Assembly: GCA_018268715.1 (NCBI GenBank)
Contig: JAFDVZ010000006.1
Location: forward strand, 86,044-150,043
Origin: Acidobacteriota bacterium
GTDB taxonomy: Bacteria > Acidobacteriota > Terriglobia > Bryobacterales > Bryobacteraceae
Direction of reading: 5' to 3'
Length of the DNA stretch: 64,000 bases
Under the pieces are notes generated by a model. The model searched no databases and was not told the DNA's origin. It worked only from the letters and a program-made list of their open reading frames with translations. A program made the position numbers and the translations under genes. Of the stretch, positions 7,510 to 16,673 are shown piece after piece (position 1 is the first letter of the stretch; each line of letters begins with the position of its first letter).

Positions 7510-9231
7510 TCAGTTCACTCCGAGCGACTTTCGCAGGGCGAGAAAACGTGGAAACAACGTGGCGGCGAGCAGGGAGTCTTCCTGCAAGCCGAGCGGCTGG
7601 AAGTAGCGCGTCACCAGGAGCTTGGCCTCTTCCCGCTTGCCCGAATCGGCCAGCGCCCAGGCGTACAATGTACGCACTTCGCCATCAATCGTCGGCTGGG
7701 ACCGCTCATACAGCAACGCCAGCGTGGGAACCGCGGCGGCGGCGTTCCTGGCGTACAGTTCGGCCATGGCGCGTCCCAGATCGCCCACCGGCCCCGGCAC
7801 GGCGCCGCCCGCCTCCGCCACCGACAACGCCGCCAGGCGACGGATGGCGGGACTTCGGGCCTGGGCCGCCTGAGCGGCGTAGCCGGACGCCTTGGCGCGA
7901 TCCCCGAGATCCATGCTCCACAGCGCCAGGTGACAGAAGGCGTAGGCGTTCATCTCCGGATTGGGGCCCTTCGAGGCGGCTTCGGCGGCGGCCATGGCCT
8001 GGGCCGCCCGCCCGGTGAGAAACAACCACTGGGCGCGCCGAAGGCCGGCCACGGGATCCCCGCCGCGGGATTTTTCAAATTGGGAGTACAACTCGTCGGC
8101 GCCGCTCAAATTTCCCTGAAGGAACCGGGCCTGGGCCCCCTTGAGCAGGTCGACGCCACCCTGAAACCGCGGCGCCATTCGCTGGCCCTCCAGGAAGTAC
8201 TTCTCCGCTTCGGCGAAACGGCCGGCGGTGAAGTGCGCCTCGCCGAGCGAATCGAGCGCGTTGGGATCGTCGGGTTGGATGGCGCGGTAGCGTTCGAGCG
8301 CCTGGCGCGCGCCCTCCAGGTTGCCGTTGTAGACCTCCGCGTAGCCCAACTCATTCAACACGGCGGCGTTGGCCGGCTCAATCGACAGCGCCCGACGGTA
8401 CAACTCCACGGCGGAGGGAAACCGGCGCGCCGCCACCTCATACTGGCCGAGCACGCGTAAGGTCTCGATATCGGCGGGAACCAGCCGCGACAGCGCCAGC
8501 AGCGCCTCCCGCCGCGCGTTGGCGTCGTTGCGGGCGCCGGCCGCCGCCACTTGAAACCGCGCCCGCTCGAATTCGTTGAATTGACCCGCGCGCTGCTCGC
8601 CGCGTTGGATGGCGTCGGCCCAGCGCGCGGCGTCGGCACGGGCGAGCCACACCTCGACCAGGTCCGTGTAAGCCGCGCCGAAGTTCGGATCCGCGGCGAT
8701 GGCCTGCTCCAACTCGCGCGCCTTCGACTCGGCGTCGACCGAAACGATCGCCCGGCCCCAGAACTCAATGGCCGCCGCATTCCGCGTGCCGAACGGCCGG
8801 GCGGTGGGCTCAAGGGCTCGCGCCACCGAATCAGCGGCTTCGGCTACACCCGCATGGAGCTCCGATTCCGCGTCGAACACGCCATCCATGCGCCCGGTGG
8901 CGAGATTTTCGAGGACGGCGTGATAGACGAGACGCGCGCCGCGCCGTGTGACGTACCCCTCGAGGGCGTGCAAAGCGCCGGACAGCCTGGCCGCCCGCAG
9001 ATCGGACGCCGGATAGGGGAACCGGTGGGTGGAGCCGCTGGCCTGTTCGATGATCACGGCGGGAAGCGCCGCGCCCGCCCAATCGAGAGAAGCGTCACCG
9101 GTCAGGTTTTCAAACGGCAGCACCGCCAGCCGACCGACCGCCGGCTTTTCGGCCCGGCGGCACGCGGCCAACGCCCCTGCCGCCGCAATCAGAATGACGC
9201 ACGAGGCCGTCAGGCGCCCGCGCCGAATCAG
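7510..9231 (-). CDS. TPR-repeat lipoprotein
   Basis: I propose a CTG start at 9231, overlapping the stop of the upstream TPR gene (CTGA). This gives a lipoprotein signal: a basic n-region with RRGR, a hydrophobic core, and the lipobox LAAC about residue 24. A later TTG at 9171 would remove the signal. GAGGG lies 4 nt before the CTG. The mature part first has an ALPAVIIEQ-type segment like the FlgO/TolB-type domains seen ahead of TPRs. A long series of tetratricopeptide repeats follows, such as LNELGYAEVYNGNLEGARQA and DSLGEAHFTAGRFAEAEKYF. It is probably anchored in the envelope as a scaffold or assembly factor. No enzyme motif is present. The start choice is inference. Confidence 0.75.
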   Translation of the reverse strand: MIRRGRLTASCVILIAAAGALAACRRAEKPAVGRLAVLPFENLTGDASLDWAGAALPAVIIEQASGSTHRFPYPASDLRAARLSGALHALEGYVTRRGARLVYHAVLENLATGRMDGVFDAESELHAGVAEAADSVARALEPTARPFGTRNAAAIEFWGRAIVSVDAESKARELEQAIAADPNFGAAYTDLVEVWLARADAARWADAIQRGEQRAGQFNEFERARFQVAAAGARNDANARREALLALSRLVPADIETLRVLGQYEVAARRFPSAVELYRRALSIEPANAAVLNELGYAEVYNGNLEGARQALERYRAIQPDDPNALDSLGEAHFTAGRFAEAEKYFLEGQRMAPRFQGGVDLLKGAQARFLQGNLSGADELYSQFEKSRGGDPVAGLRRAQWLFLTGRAAQAMAAAEAASKGPNPEMNAYAFCHLALWSMDLGDRAKASGYAAQAAQARSPAIRRLAALSVAEAGGAVPGPVGDLGRAMAELYARNAAAAVPTLALLYERSQPTIDGEVRTLYAWALADSGKREEAKLLVTRYFQPLGLQEDSLLAATLFPRFLALRKSLGVN

Positions 9232-10025
9232 AGAACCCTCTGTTGCGTTTCGATCAATTCCTGAAACTCCTTCATCTCCCGAATGGATTCGAAGTCCGGT
9301 TCATTCTTGATCTTATCGCGCTCCTTCAGGCCCTCCTCGAGCGCCTTGCGCAGATACAGCAAGGCTCGGTCGGTCTGGCCCTGTTTCGCGTACAGTTTCG
9401 CCTGATAGTAGTGGAACTTGGCCCGTTCCTGGACGCTGCGCTCCTGAAGCAGCACGCCGGTGGTCCCCTTGCGCTCAAACACGTCCGGATCGAGCGACAT
9501 GGCCTTCTGGTAGCACTTCATGGCCTCCTCGTACTTTTTGCGCGCAAACTGCGCGGTGCCGAGGTTGCTCCAGATGGAGGCCGAATCGGGGCTGAAGCGC
9601 AACGCCTTCTGATATTGGTTAATGGCCCGGCGATAACTCTTCTGGGCGTAGAAAACCGTGCCCAGGTTATTCATCGCCTCGGAGTATTTCCGGTCGACCT
9701 TGGCCGCCTTCTCGTAGTACTTACGAGCGAGGTTCAGATCGAGCATGTGATGATAGGCGATGCCGGTCTTATTAATGGTGACGGCCGACTCAGGCGCTGA
9801 CTTATACGAGTCAATCGCCTCGCGGTACATCTTACGCGCCATGTAGATATCGCCGCGCATTTCGGGCGTGATCGCGCCATCGTTGATTTGCGCGGGCGGC
9901 TTCAAGAGCCCGTCCTGCTTGGAATCCGGGCGAAAAGCACTCGCCGACGGGCCCTGGGCCGGCTCTACAGCCTGCCCCATGAAGAAGAGAGCCAACGCTC
10001 CGGTGAGCAATGTTGCGGAAACCAT
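9228..10025 (-). CDS. Exported TPR-repeat protein
   Basis: 265 residues with an N-terminal signal sequence (MVSATLLTGALALFFMGQAVEPAQG). At least three tetratricopeptide repeats follow, for instance AMNNLGTVFYAQKSYRRAIN and IWSNLGTAQFARKKYEEAMK. The end is charged and helical. An AGGAGGG Shine-Dalgarno sits just before the ATG, and a TATAGT hexamer (10052-10057, minus strand) lies upstream. The gene overlaps the start of the TPR lipoprotein by 4 nt, so they form a two-gene operon. The role is probably protein-protein scaffolding in the periplasm; no specific function is recognisable. Confidence 0.8.
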   Translation of the reverse strand: MVSATLLTGALALFFMGQAVEPAQGPSASAFRPDSKQDGLLKPPAQINDGAITPEMRGDIYMARKMYREAIDSYKSAPESAVTINKTGIAYHHMLDLNLARKYYEKAAKVDRKYSEAMNNLGTVFYAQKSYRRAINQYQKALRFSPDSASIWSNLGTAQFARKKYEEAMKCYQKAMSLDPDVFERKGTTGVLLQERSVQERAKFHYYQAKLYAKQGQTDRALLYLRKALEEGLKERDKIKNEPDFESIREMKEFQELIETQQRVL

Positions 10026-10150
10026 CGCGCCCTCCTGAATCTGTCAAGTTCACTATAGCGCCAGAACAGTCCCGCTTCCAGCGTACATACTTAACCTCTT
10101 TGTAATGGACGCTAACCGCCGGCTGTCTGTTCCCCGGCGAACGAAACCAT

Positions 10151-11719
10151 TCAGGCGCCGGACGCCGCCACCGCCGCCCCGCCGGCCGAGGCCCGCGGCT
10201 CATCGAGCAGTTCCCGCACGCGCCGCGCCAGGGCGTCCCCCACGAAGGGCTTGCGCAGCACAATATTGCCCGGCTGAGCCAGGCCGCTGCGCGTAATGGC
10301 GTCCTTGGCGTGCCCGGTGACAAACAGCACGCGCGTTTCCGGACGCAGTTCGACGAAGCGCCGAGCCAGCTCAATGCCGGTCATGCCGGGCATGACGACG
10401 TCGGTCAACAGCAGGTGAATGCGATCCTTGAAGCCGCGGCACAAGGTCATGGCCTCCTCCCCGCAGCCGGCCTCGAGCACCCGATAGCCGCGCCGCCGCA
10501 GGGAGGTGGTGATCAGCTTCCGCACGCCGGGCTCATCCTCGACAGCGAGAATCGTCTCATCGCCGGACACGGGCCGGGCCGCGTCCGCGCTCGCCGCCGG
10601 CGCTTCCGGACGGCGGGTGGTGCGGGGCAGGTAGATTTCGATGCGGGTTCCACGGCCCGGTTCGCTATCGAGCCGCACTTCACCGCCCGACTGCGACACG
10701 ATGCCGTAGACGGTGGCGAGCCCCAGCCCGGTGCCCTTGCCCTGCTCCTTGGTGGTGAAAAACGGCTCGAAGGCGCGTTCGCGGGTGGCGGCGTCCATGC
10801 CGTGGCCGGTGTCGGCGACGGCGATGAGGGCGTACTGCTCGGGCGCCGGCTCCGCGCCGCGCGGGGCCGGATCGGCCCCCGGACGCAAGGGAGCGGGACC
10901 GCGAAACACGGTGCGCGTCTCAATAGTCAGCCGCCCGCCGCGGGGCATGGCGTCGCGCGCGTTGGCGGCCAGGTTCAGGATCACCTGCTCGATCTCGCCG
11001 CGGTCGGCCTCCACCATGGCGAGGCCGGGCTCCAGGCGGCATTCGAGCTCGATGTCCTCGCCGATCATCCGACGCACGATGTTCTCGATGTCGGTGACCA
11101 CCGAGTTCAGGTCGAGCACCACCATCTGCATCATCTGCTTCCGGCTGAAGGCGAGCAGGTGGCGGGTCAGCTTCAAGGCCTGGTTGCCGGCCTTGGCGAT
11201 CTCATGAATGTCGTCCAGGCGCGGATCGTCCGAGCCCAACTCCTCCGCCACGATCTGGGAAAAGCCCACGATCACCGACAGCAGGTTGGTGAAATCGTGC
11301 GCGATGCCGCCGGCCAGCCGTCCGATGGCCTCCATCTTGTCGGCGTGACGCAGCTGCTCTTCGGCCGAGCGGAGCGCCTGCTCGATGCGGGCCCGTTCGG
11401 CCACTTCCGCCGTCACATTCAGCAGCAGCACGCAATCGGCTTCGCCCTGGCGGAACAGGTGGACATCGGCGTAGACCTCGTCGGCCACTTCGACGCGGTG
11501 CAGGGCCAGATCGTCCTCCACCGGCAACAGCCCCTCCAGGAAGCAGGCCGCGTCGGAGGCGTGCATCCCGGCGGAGATCCGCCCCATCCCGAACGCGTCG
11601 AGCGGGCCGCCCGCGTCCGTGACAAACCCCTGACGATCGAGAATCAGGTAAGCCGGGGAGTAACGCTCCTGAACCAACAAACGTAAGTAATTCGCAATCA
11701 CCGGTGGAAAGGCCCACAT
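10151..11719 (-). CDS. Hybrid sensor histidine kinase with C-terminal receiver
   Basis: 522 residues with no membrane segment. The N-terminal part (about 1-110) looks PAS-like. The dimerisation/phosphoacceptor domain has H141 in [15 protein letters not shown]. The ATPase domain shows N-box [13 protein letters not shown]1 ADTGHGMD, F-box FEPFFTTK and G2 [14 protein letters not shown]. The receiver (about 385-505) has acidic pair ED, phospho-acceptor D440 in [11 protein letters not shown], and K490 in LRKPF. The HisKA-receiver arrangement without transmembrane parts suggests a cytosolic sensor, perhaps coupled to the GTPase gene whose stop lies 3 nt upstream. No DNA-binding output domain is present, so it must pass phosphate on or act by protein contact. 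Confidence 0.9.
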   Translation of the reverse strand: MWAFPPVIANYLRLLVQERYSPAYLILDRQGFVTDAGGPLDAFGMGRISAGMHASDAACFLEGLLPVEDDLALHRVEVADEVYADVHLFRQGEADCVLLLNVTAEVAERARIEQALRSAEEQLRHADKMEAIGRLAGGIAHDFTNLLSVIVGFSQIVAEELGSDDPRLDDIHEIAKAGNQALKLTRHLLAFSRKQMMQMVVLDLNSVVTDIENIVRRMIGEDIELECRLEPGLAMVEADRGEIEQVILNLAANARDAMPRGGRLTIETRTVFRGPAPLRPGADPAPRGAEPAPEQYALIAVADTGHGMDAATRERAFEPFFTTKEQGKGTGLGLATVYGIVSQSGGEVRLDSEPGRGTRIEIYLPRTTRRPEAPAASADAARPVSGDETILAVEDEPGVRKLITTSLRRRGYRVLEAGCGEEAMTLCRGFKDRIHLLLTDVVMPGMTGIELARRFVELRPETRVLFVTGHAKDAITRSGLAQPGNIVLRKPFVGDALARRVRELLDEPRASAGGAAVAASGA

Positions 11720-11722
11720 AGA

Positions 11723-12214
11723 TCAAACCAACCTTGCCGCCAACGAGAGGAACGCGTCCTCCACGCCGTCGCCCGATTTCGCGCTCACCGCGCGCACATC
11801 CCATCCGTTCTTGATCAAGCCCGCCACCGAGCCCTCCTGAAGGGCCCAGTCCTCAAGGCGGTCGTGCTTATTCAAAAGTAGTACAAAGGGAGCCTCGCCG
11901 ATGGCGCCACGGGCTCTTTCGCGCAATTCGCAGGCTTTACGCAGCGTGTCGGCCCGGGTCCCGTCGGCCACCAGCAGGTAGCCGGCGGCGCCGCGCAGGT
12001 AGGGGGTGCGGATGGCGACGAATTCGTCCTCTCCCGCCAGGTCCCAGATGATGAGGGTCAGTTCGCGGCCCGCCACCCGCACCACCTTCTTATGAATCCG
12101 CACGCCCACGGTGGTGCGGTAGCGCTCCGAGAAGCTGGACGTCACGAAGCGTTCCGTGAGGCTGGTTTTCCCCACCGCGAAGGCGCCCAACATCAGAATC
12201 TTTTTCTGCGTCAC
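11723..12214 (-). CDS. Small Ras/MglA-like GTPase
   Basis: 163 residues starting at a GTG that overlaps the OmpA-like gene's stop (GTGA). The GTPase motifs are complete. The P-loop GAFAVGKT is at 10-17, a switch I region with TT lies near 35, and DLAGEDEF is at 58-65 where Ras has DxAGxE. NKHD is at 115-118 and SAK at 144-146. This is a Rab/MglA-type G protein. In this kind of bacterium such GTPases work with roadblock (MglB-like) proteins in polarity or envelope processes. The neighbour encodes a membrane protein whose cytoplasmic half looks roadblock-like, so it is the obvious partner. Partnership is inference from the order and overlap of the genes. Confidence 0.9.
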   Translation of the reverse strand: MTQKKILMLGAFAVGKTSLTERFVTSSFSERYRTTVGVRIHKKVVRVAGRELTLIIWDLAGEDEFVAIRTPYLRGAAGYLLVADGTRADTLRKACELRERARGAIGEAPFVLLLNKHDRLEDWALQEGSVAGLIKNGWDVRAVSAKSGDGVEDAFLSLAARLV

Positions 12215-13797
12215 CGGGAACCAGCCTCGGCGCCTTCGCCGAAAGCGACGGCGAACGTCACGTTCCGCCAGCCGGCGCCGGTTCTGGCGTCCACCGCGGA
12301 GTCCATTTTCAGCACGCCCGCGGAGACGCCCTGGCGGATCAACTCCTTCATTACGCCGGCCGCGCGGGCGGCCGCCAGATTCGGATTGTTGGGGCTCGGC
12401 GTGCCCCCGTCGGCGCGGCCGAGAACTGTGATCGAGACCGAGCGCGCGATGCCCCGGCCTTCGGCCTCGAGCGTGGCGGCCACCTTGGCGGCGCCCTGGA
12501 GGGTAAGCGCTTCGGCGGGTTGAATCTCCGCCGAGCCCTCCGCAAAGCGGATGATCGCCGATTCGAGCGCGATCCGGCTCGAGTCCATGTCGGCATCCAC
12601 CAGGCCGGCGATGCGCACGCGGTCGACGCCGGGGATGGCCGGCGCGGCCTTGAGCGCTCCGGAAATCCAGAAATGCGGCGCCGTTCCGGAGATGTCGAGC
12701 ACTCCGCCCGTCGAGGCCAGGACCACTCCCGCCGGCGGCTGCAACACGATCCGGGCCCGCTTCTCCGCGATCGCGGAATCGAGCGAGCAAAAGGCTCGCC
12801 AGGAGGCGTCGATTTTTGCGGGGTCGACGCCGGCGGCGGCAAGCACGCGGCGGGGATCGGCGGCGAGCGGGTCCCGCAGCCCCGCCACATGGTAGCGGCC
12901 GCCGGCGCGCTCCGAGGACACGACCATGATGCCGGGCTCGGCCTGAAGGCGCGAGAGAGCGCGGCGCCACTCGTTGGCCGAACGCATGGAGAAGTACAAC
13001 CAGACGCCGCCGAGCACGGCCAGAAGCGCCGCCACGATCCACAGAGGTCTGGCGGCGGGCCGCGCCGGGGGACGATACTTCGCCGCCAGACATTCTTCGA
13101 GCATGGGCTGGCAACGTTCAAAGGCGGCGTTATCGCCTTCAAAAGCGGCCAGGTCGCGGGCGTGACGCTGCTGGATGGATTCGAGCGCGCCGGCCATGCT
13201 GTGGCGCAGCTCAGGCGGAGCGGCGCCGCGAATCACCGTGGCGAGCGTCGCGTTGGGCCCCTGTTCGAGCCAGACGGTGAGGTCGCCCGCGTCCATGGTG
13301 CGCAACGGCGTCTCGGCCCCGGGACTGAACGACTCCTGGACGAAATCCTGGATGGCGGTGAGCATGCCCGACACCATCGAATTGTCCTGGGCGGCGGAGC
13401 TGTCCTTTCCGGCGACGGCCGGGCCCTGCACGTGGGCGAGCAGCAATCCGCTGGGACGATGGATCAGCAACACCTGCTCCACGCGATAGATCAGGCTGTG
13501 CAGCAGGGCGATTTCAGCAAAGGGACGACCCGTGCGCCAGGCGGTGAAGCGCCAACCGAGCACACGCGTCGAGAAGCTGTTTTCGAGAATACGGTTGAGC
13601 GACTCCACCATGTCGCTGAGAGCGGCGGAGACGGCTTTGCGAATAGCGGGCCCGATAACGGGAAACAACACGCCCGCCAGCACACGCGGATCGTTGCGGA
13701 TCGACAGGCGCAACGAGTGTTCGACGACCGGTTCGATCGCCTCAGCCAGTTCCTCGGCGGAGTTTACGCTCTCCCGCTCATCGTGGGAGACCGCCAT
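12211..13797 (-). CDS. Membrane protein: roadblock-like N-terminus and periplasmic OmpA-like domain
   Basis: 528 residues. Residues 1-250 are soluble and contain VEQVLLIHRPSGLLLAHV with later TVWLEQGPNATLATVI, resembling a roadblock/LC7 fold. One membrane helix spans about 252-269. The periplasmic part has a BON-like stretch (about 285-385) and ends in an OmpA-like peptidoglycan-binding domain (about 395-520), with the motif SITVLGRADGG and a conserved NLAAARAAGVMKELI helix. It therefore could link cytoplasm to cell wall. It overlaps the coiled-coil gene upstream by 20 nt and the GTPase gene by 4 nt. A similar architecture occurs beside small GTPases in cyanobacteria and acidobacteria, from memory. 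The roadblock assignment is tentative. Confidence 0.75.
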   Translation of the reverse strand: MAVSHDERESVNSAEELAEAIEPVVEHSLRLSIRNDPRVLAGVLFPVIGPAIRKAVSAALSDMVESLNRILENSFSTRVLGWRFTAWRTGRPFAEIALLHSLIYRVEQVLLIHRPSGLLLAHVQGPAVAGKDSSAAQDNSMVSGMLTAIQDFVQESFSPGAETPLRTMDAGDLTVWLEQGPNATLATVIRGAAPPELRHSMAGALESIQQRHARDLAAFEGDNAAFERCQPMLEECLAAKYRPPARPAARPLWIVAALLAVLGGVWLYFSMRSANEWRRALSRLQAEPGIMVVSSERAGGRYHVAGLRDPLAADPRRVLAAAGVDPAKIDASWRAFCSLDSAIAEKRARIVLQPPAGVVLASTGGVLDISGTAPHFWISGALKAAPAIPGVDRVRIAGLVDADMDSSRIALESAIIRFAEGSAEIQPAEALTLQGAAKVAATLEAEGRGIARSVSITVLGRADGGTPSPNNPNLAAARAAGVMKELIRQGVSAGVLKMDSAVDARTGAGWRNVTFAVAFGEGAEAGSR

Positions 13798-14446
13798 CCT
13801 TGAATCCTTCCAGCTGAGGCAGCCGGAATTGGCCTTTCAAGCGCGCCGAGACTTCGCTCAACAGGTCGGCCATGGCGAAGCGGTCGACCTTGCCGTCGTG
13901 CAGATCGCCGAAGTGGCGCTTCAGCACGCCGTGCAGTTCGTCGCGATGGCGGCGGTCCTCATCCACCAGGAAGGTGTGTTCGTCGAGGATCTGCTGGCGG
14001 AGTTCGCGCTGGATGCGGGTGGCCTGTTCGGCCAACTGCTGCGTTTTCCGCTCGACGTTGGCGGTGAGTTCGGCGACGGTGCGGCCGGCGTTCTCGCCCG
14101 CGCCGGTGCGCTCGGTGCGCTCCGAACGGATGTCCTCGGCGAGCGTTTCCACCTCTCGGCGGACGTAGCTTTCGAGGGCGGCGAAGCGCTTGGACAGCTT
14201 CTCCTCGAGATCGGCGGTGGCCCGAAGCATGCGCTCCTCGAGCTGGGTGAAGCGGCGGTCGTATTCGCGCATGTGGCCGCCAAAGAGAATGTCGCGGATG
14301 CGATCGACGTTGTCGGCCAAGGGGGCGGTCGACACAGGGGCCGCGTGGGTTTCCGGTGGGGCCGCGCCCTCGGGACCTGGAATGAATTGGCCGTTCACCT
14401 TTTCGGGAACGGGCGTGGAGTCTGGTCCGTGCTCAGAGATTTCCAT
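13778..14446 (-). CDS. Coiled-coil protein of the GTPase/OmpA operon
   Basis: About 222 residues from an ATG at 14446, with GGAG suitably upstream; an in-frame codon at 14473 would add nine residues without support. The first 45 residues are Pro/Gly-rich and disordered. Residues about 50-190 form a long charged coiled coil (EYDRRFTQLEERMLRATADL and following heptads). The end is a short globular tail. I do not recognise a named family. It is the first gene of the four-gene set and overlaps the next gene by 20 nt, so it is probably a structural or adaptor component of the same complex. Confidence 0.75.
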   Translation of the reverse strand: MEISEHGPDSTPVPEKVNGQFIPGPEGAAPPETHAAPVSTAPLADNVDRIRDILFGGHMREYDRRFTQLEERMLRATADLEEKLSKRFAALESYVRREVETLAEDIRSERTERTGAGENAGRTVAELTANVERKTQQLAEQATRIQRELRQQILDEHTFLVDEDRRHRDELHGVLKRHFGDLHDGKVDRFAMADLLSEVSARLKGQFRLPQLEGFKDGGLPR

Positions 14447-14667
14447 AACAAAGCTCCGTGAGTCCGGCCGCATCGCAACAGGTTAACGGCGGGCGGACGT
14501 AGATTCACTGACGCGCTGGGGGCAAGTATCGATTATGCACCAATCGTCCTGTAATCGTACTGACGGATGAGTCGAAAATCGACACCGGCGGGGGGGCGCG
14601 CGGGGCGATTGAAGCGTTGAGGGTGTGAAATTCGTAAGCGGCCTTACGCTTTGGGCTGGATCGGCCG

Positions 14668-16086
14668 CTACAACGTCATTTGTGGTGGCTGACGGATCTC
14701 CTGGCAGCCTCGCACCGTGGGCAGAACCTTGCCGGGGTTGAACCGGATTTCCGGATCGAATACGCATTTGAGCCGCCGCATCGTGTCGAGCGAGCCCGGG
14801 GAGAACAACTGCTCCATCAGGGCCATCTTCTCCATGCCGACGCCGTGTTCGCCGGTGATGGAGCCGCCCACAGAGACGCAGTAGGAGAGAATCTCCGCGC
14901 CGGCCGCGATGGCCTTGTCGAGTTCGCCGGGAACGCGCGCGTTGAACAGGATGATGGGGTGGAGGTTGCCGTCGCCGGCGTGGAAGATGTTGCTGATGGC
15001 GAGGCCGTAACGCTCCGACACCTGGTGAATGAACCGCAACGTGGCCGGGATCCGGGTGCGGGGCACCACGCCGTCCTGCACGTAGTAGCTGGGGCTGACG
15101 CGTCCCACCGCGCCGAAGGCGTTCTTGCGGCCCTTCCACAGGAGCTCGCGCTCCGCGGCGTCGCGGGCGATGCGGAACTCGCGGGCGTGGCAGGCGGCGC
15201 AGGCCTCGCGGATCTCCTCCACCTGCTCTTCGACGGCTTCGGCCAGCCCCTCGAGCTCGATCAACAGGACGGCCGCGGCGTCGAGAGGGTAGCCGGCGTG
15301 CGTGGCCTCCTCCACCATCCGCAACATGACGCCGTCGAGCATCTCCACCGCCACCGGCGTGATGGCGCGGGCGGTGATTTCGGCCACCGTGTCGCCGGCG
15401 TCGTCGGGCGAGTCGTAGATGGCCAGGATCGTCTTCACCACTTCGGGCTGGCGCATCAGCCGCACCGTCACCTCCGTGACCAGCACGAGCAGGCCTTCGG
15501 AACCGGTCAGCACGCCGGTGAGATCGTAACCGGCGGGGTCGGTGGATTTGCCGCCGACACGGATGATGCGGCCGTCCGGCAACACCGCCTCGACGCCCAG
15601 CACGTGGTTGGTCGTGACGCCGTAGGCGAGGGTGTGCGGGCCGCCGGCGTTCTCCGCGACGTTGCCGCCGATGGTGCAGGCGCGCTGGCTGGACGGGTCC
15701 GGCGCGTAGAAGTAGCCGGAGCCCTGGACGGCGAGCGTAATGTCGAGATTGACGACGCCGGGTTGCACCACCGCCCGCTCGTTGGCGAGGTCGATTTCGA
15801 GGATGCGGTTCATGCGGGCGAAGCCGATCATCAGGCCGCCCTGGTGGGCGATGGCGCCGCCGCTCAGACCGGTGCCCGCGCCACGGCCGATGACGGGGAT
15901 GGAGAAACGATTGGCGACGCGGACCAGTTCGGCTGCCTGCTCGGTGGTGCGCGGCAGCGCCACGATGTCAGGCTTGCCGCGGTCGACGCTGCCGTCGTAG
16001 GAGTAGAGGGCGAGATCCTCGGGCCGATGGAGGCATCCGGAGGGACCGGTGATGCGCTCGACGGCTTCCACCAGGCCGGGGATCAC
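14668..16086 (-). CDS. glcD: FAD-linked oxidase, glycolate oxidase subunit GlcD-like
   Basis: 472 residues, the normal GlcD length. The PCMH-type FAD-binding domain shows IPVIGRGAGTGLSGGAI and the downstream CTIGGNVAENAGG motif. The C-terminal FAD-oxidase domain ends with the conserved NIFHAGDGNLHPIILFN and GEHGVGMEK blocks. It oxidises a 2-hydroxy acid such as glycolate or D-lactate. GlcE and GlcF partners are not in the window, so it may be a D-lactate dehydrogenase-type stand-alone enzyme. The start is GTG, overlapping the thioredoxin gene stop by 4 nt. The 220 bp between it and the next gene downstream hold nothing I can identify. Confidence 0.88.
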   Translation of the reverse strand: MIPGLVEAVERITGPSGCLHRPEDLALYSYDGSVDRGKPDIVALPRTTEQAAELVRVANRFSIPVIGRGAGTGLSGGAIAHQGGLMIGFARMNRILEIDLANERAVVQPGVVNLDITLAVQGSGYFYAPDPSSQRACTIGGNVAENAGGPHTLAYGVTTNHVLGVEAVLPDGRIIRVGGKSTDPAGYDLTGVLTGSEGLLVLVTEVTVRLMRQPEVVKTILAIYDSPDDAGDTVAEITARAITPVAVEMLDGVMLRMVEEATHAGYPLDAAAVLLIELEGLAEAVEEQVEEIREACAACHAREFRIARDAAERELLWKGRKNAFGAVGRVSPSYYVQDGVVPRTRIPATLRFIHQVSERYGLAISNIFHAGDGNLHPIILFNARVPGELDKAIAAGAEILSYCVSVGGSITGEHGVGMEKMALMEQLFSPGSLDTMRRLKCVFDPEIRFNPGKVLPTVRGCQEIRQPPQMTL

Positions 16087-16610
16087 AGCAGGCTCTGGAA
16101 GTAGTTGAGGAACGCCGGGTCCATCCAGTCGCGAGCGTTCGCTTCCTTATATAGGACCTTGCCGTCCTTGCCGATGATATAGGTCTCCGGGTACATGAAG
16201 GTGCCGTAGGAGACCGGGATGCCGGCGTCAGGGTCGCGAGAACTCAGGAAGGCGGGCTTCACGCGGTCGAGCAACTCCTTGTAGCGCTTCTCGTTGCGGT
16301 CGACGCTGACGGCGAGCACCGTCACGCCCTGGTTCTGGAATTTGCGCGTGAACTGGTCGAGCGAGGGGAGTTCCTGGAGGCAGGGTCCGCACCAGGTGGC
16401 CCAGAAGTTCAGCACCAGGACCTTGCCGCCGAAGTCGGATCGCGAGATGGTGCGGCCCTGGTCGGTGGCGACGGTGAACTTGGGGGCGGTGTCGCCCTTT
16501 TCGACGACCTTCGGCTCCAGCGTGCCCGCTACCACGACACAGAGGGCAATAGTGAGGATGGCGGCCGCCGCCTTGAGAATCAGGTCTGTTCTGCTATTTG
16601 CTGCCTTCAC
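16083..16610 (-). CDS. TlpA/ResA-type thioredoxin-like protein
   Basis: 175 residues with an N-terminal membrane anchor (residues about 10-30) and a thioredoxin fold facing the periplasm. The redox motif is WATWCGPC, preceded by VLVLNFWA, the standard TlpA/ResA arrangement. A cis-proline-like segment YPETYIIGKDGKV follows. It reduces disulfides, often for cytochrome c maturation or copper delivery. It is translationally coupled to glcD (GTGA overlap). The start is GTG at 16610, after GGGG. Confidence in fold is high; target unknown. Confidence 0.88.
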   Translation of the reverse strand: MKAANSRTDLILKAAAAILTIALCVVVAGTLEPKVVEKGDTAPKFTVATDQGRTISRSDFGGKVLVLNFWATWCGPCLQELPSLDQFTRKFQNQGVTVLAVSVDRNEKRYKELLDRVKPAFLSSRDPDAGIPVSYGTFMYPETYIIGKDGKVLYKEANARDWMDPAFLNYFQSLL

Positions 16611-16673
16611 GTTGTATCCCCGGGGACTACCCCTATTTTAGAGGATCTGTTTCGGGGGCCGGGACATCTGATA

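Noticed and set aside
10052..10081. Full promoter before the first TPR gene
   Set aside because: TATAGT is good but no convincing -35 is found at 16-18 bp; kept only as a remark in the gene entry.
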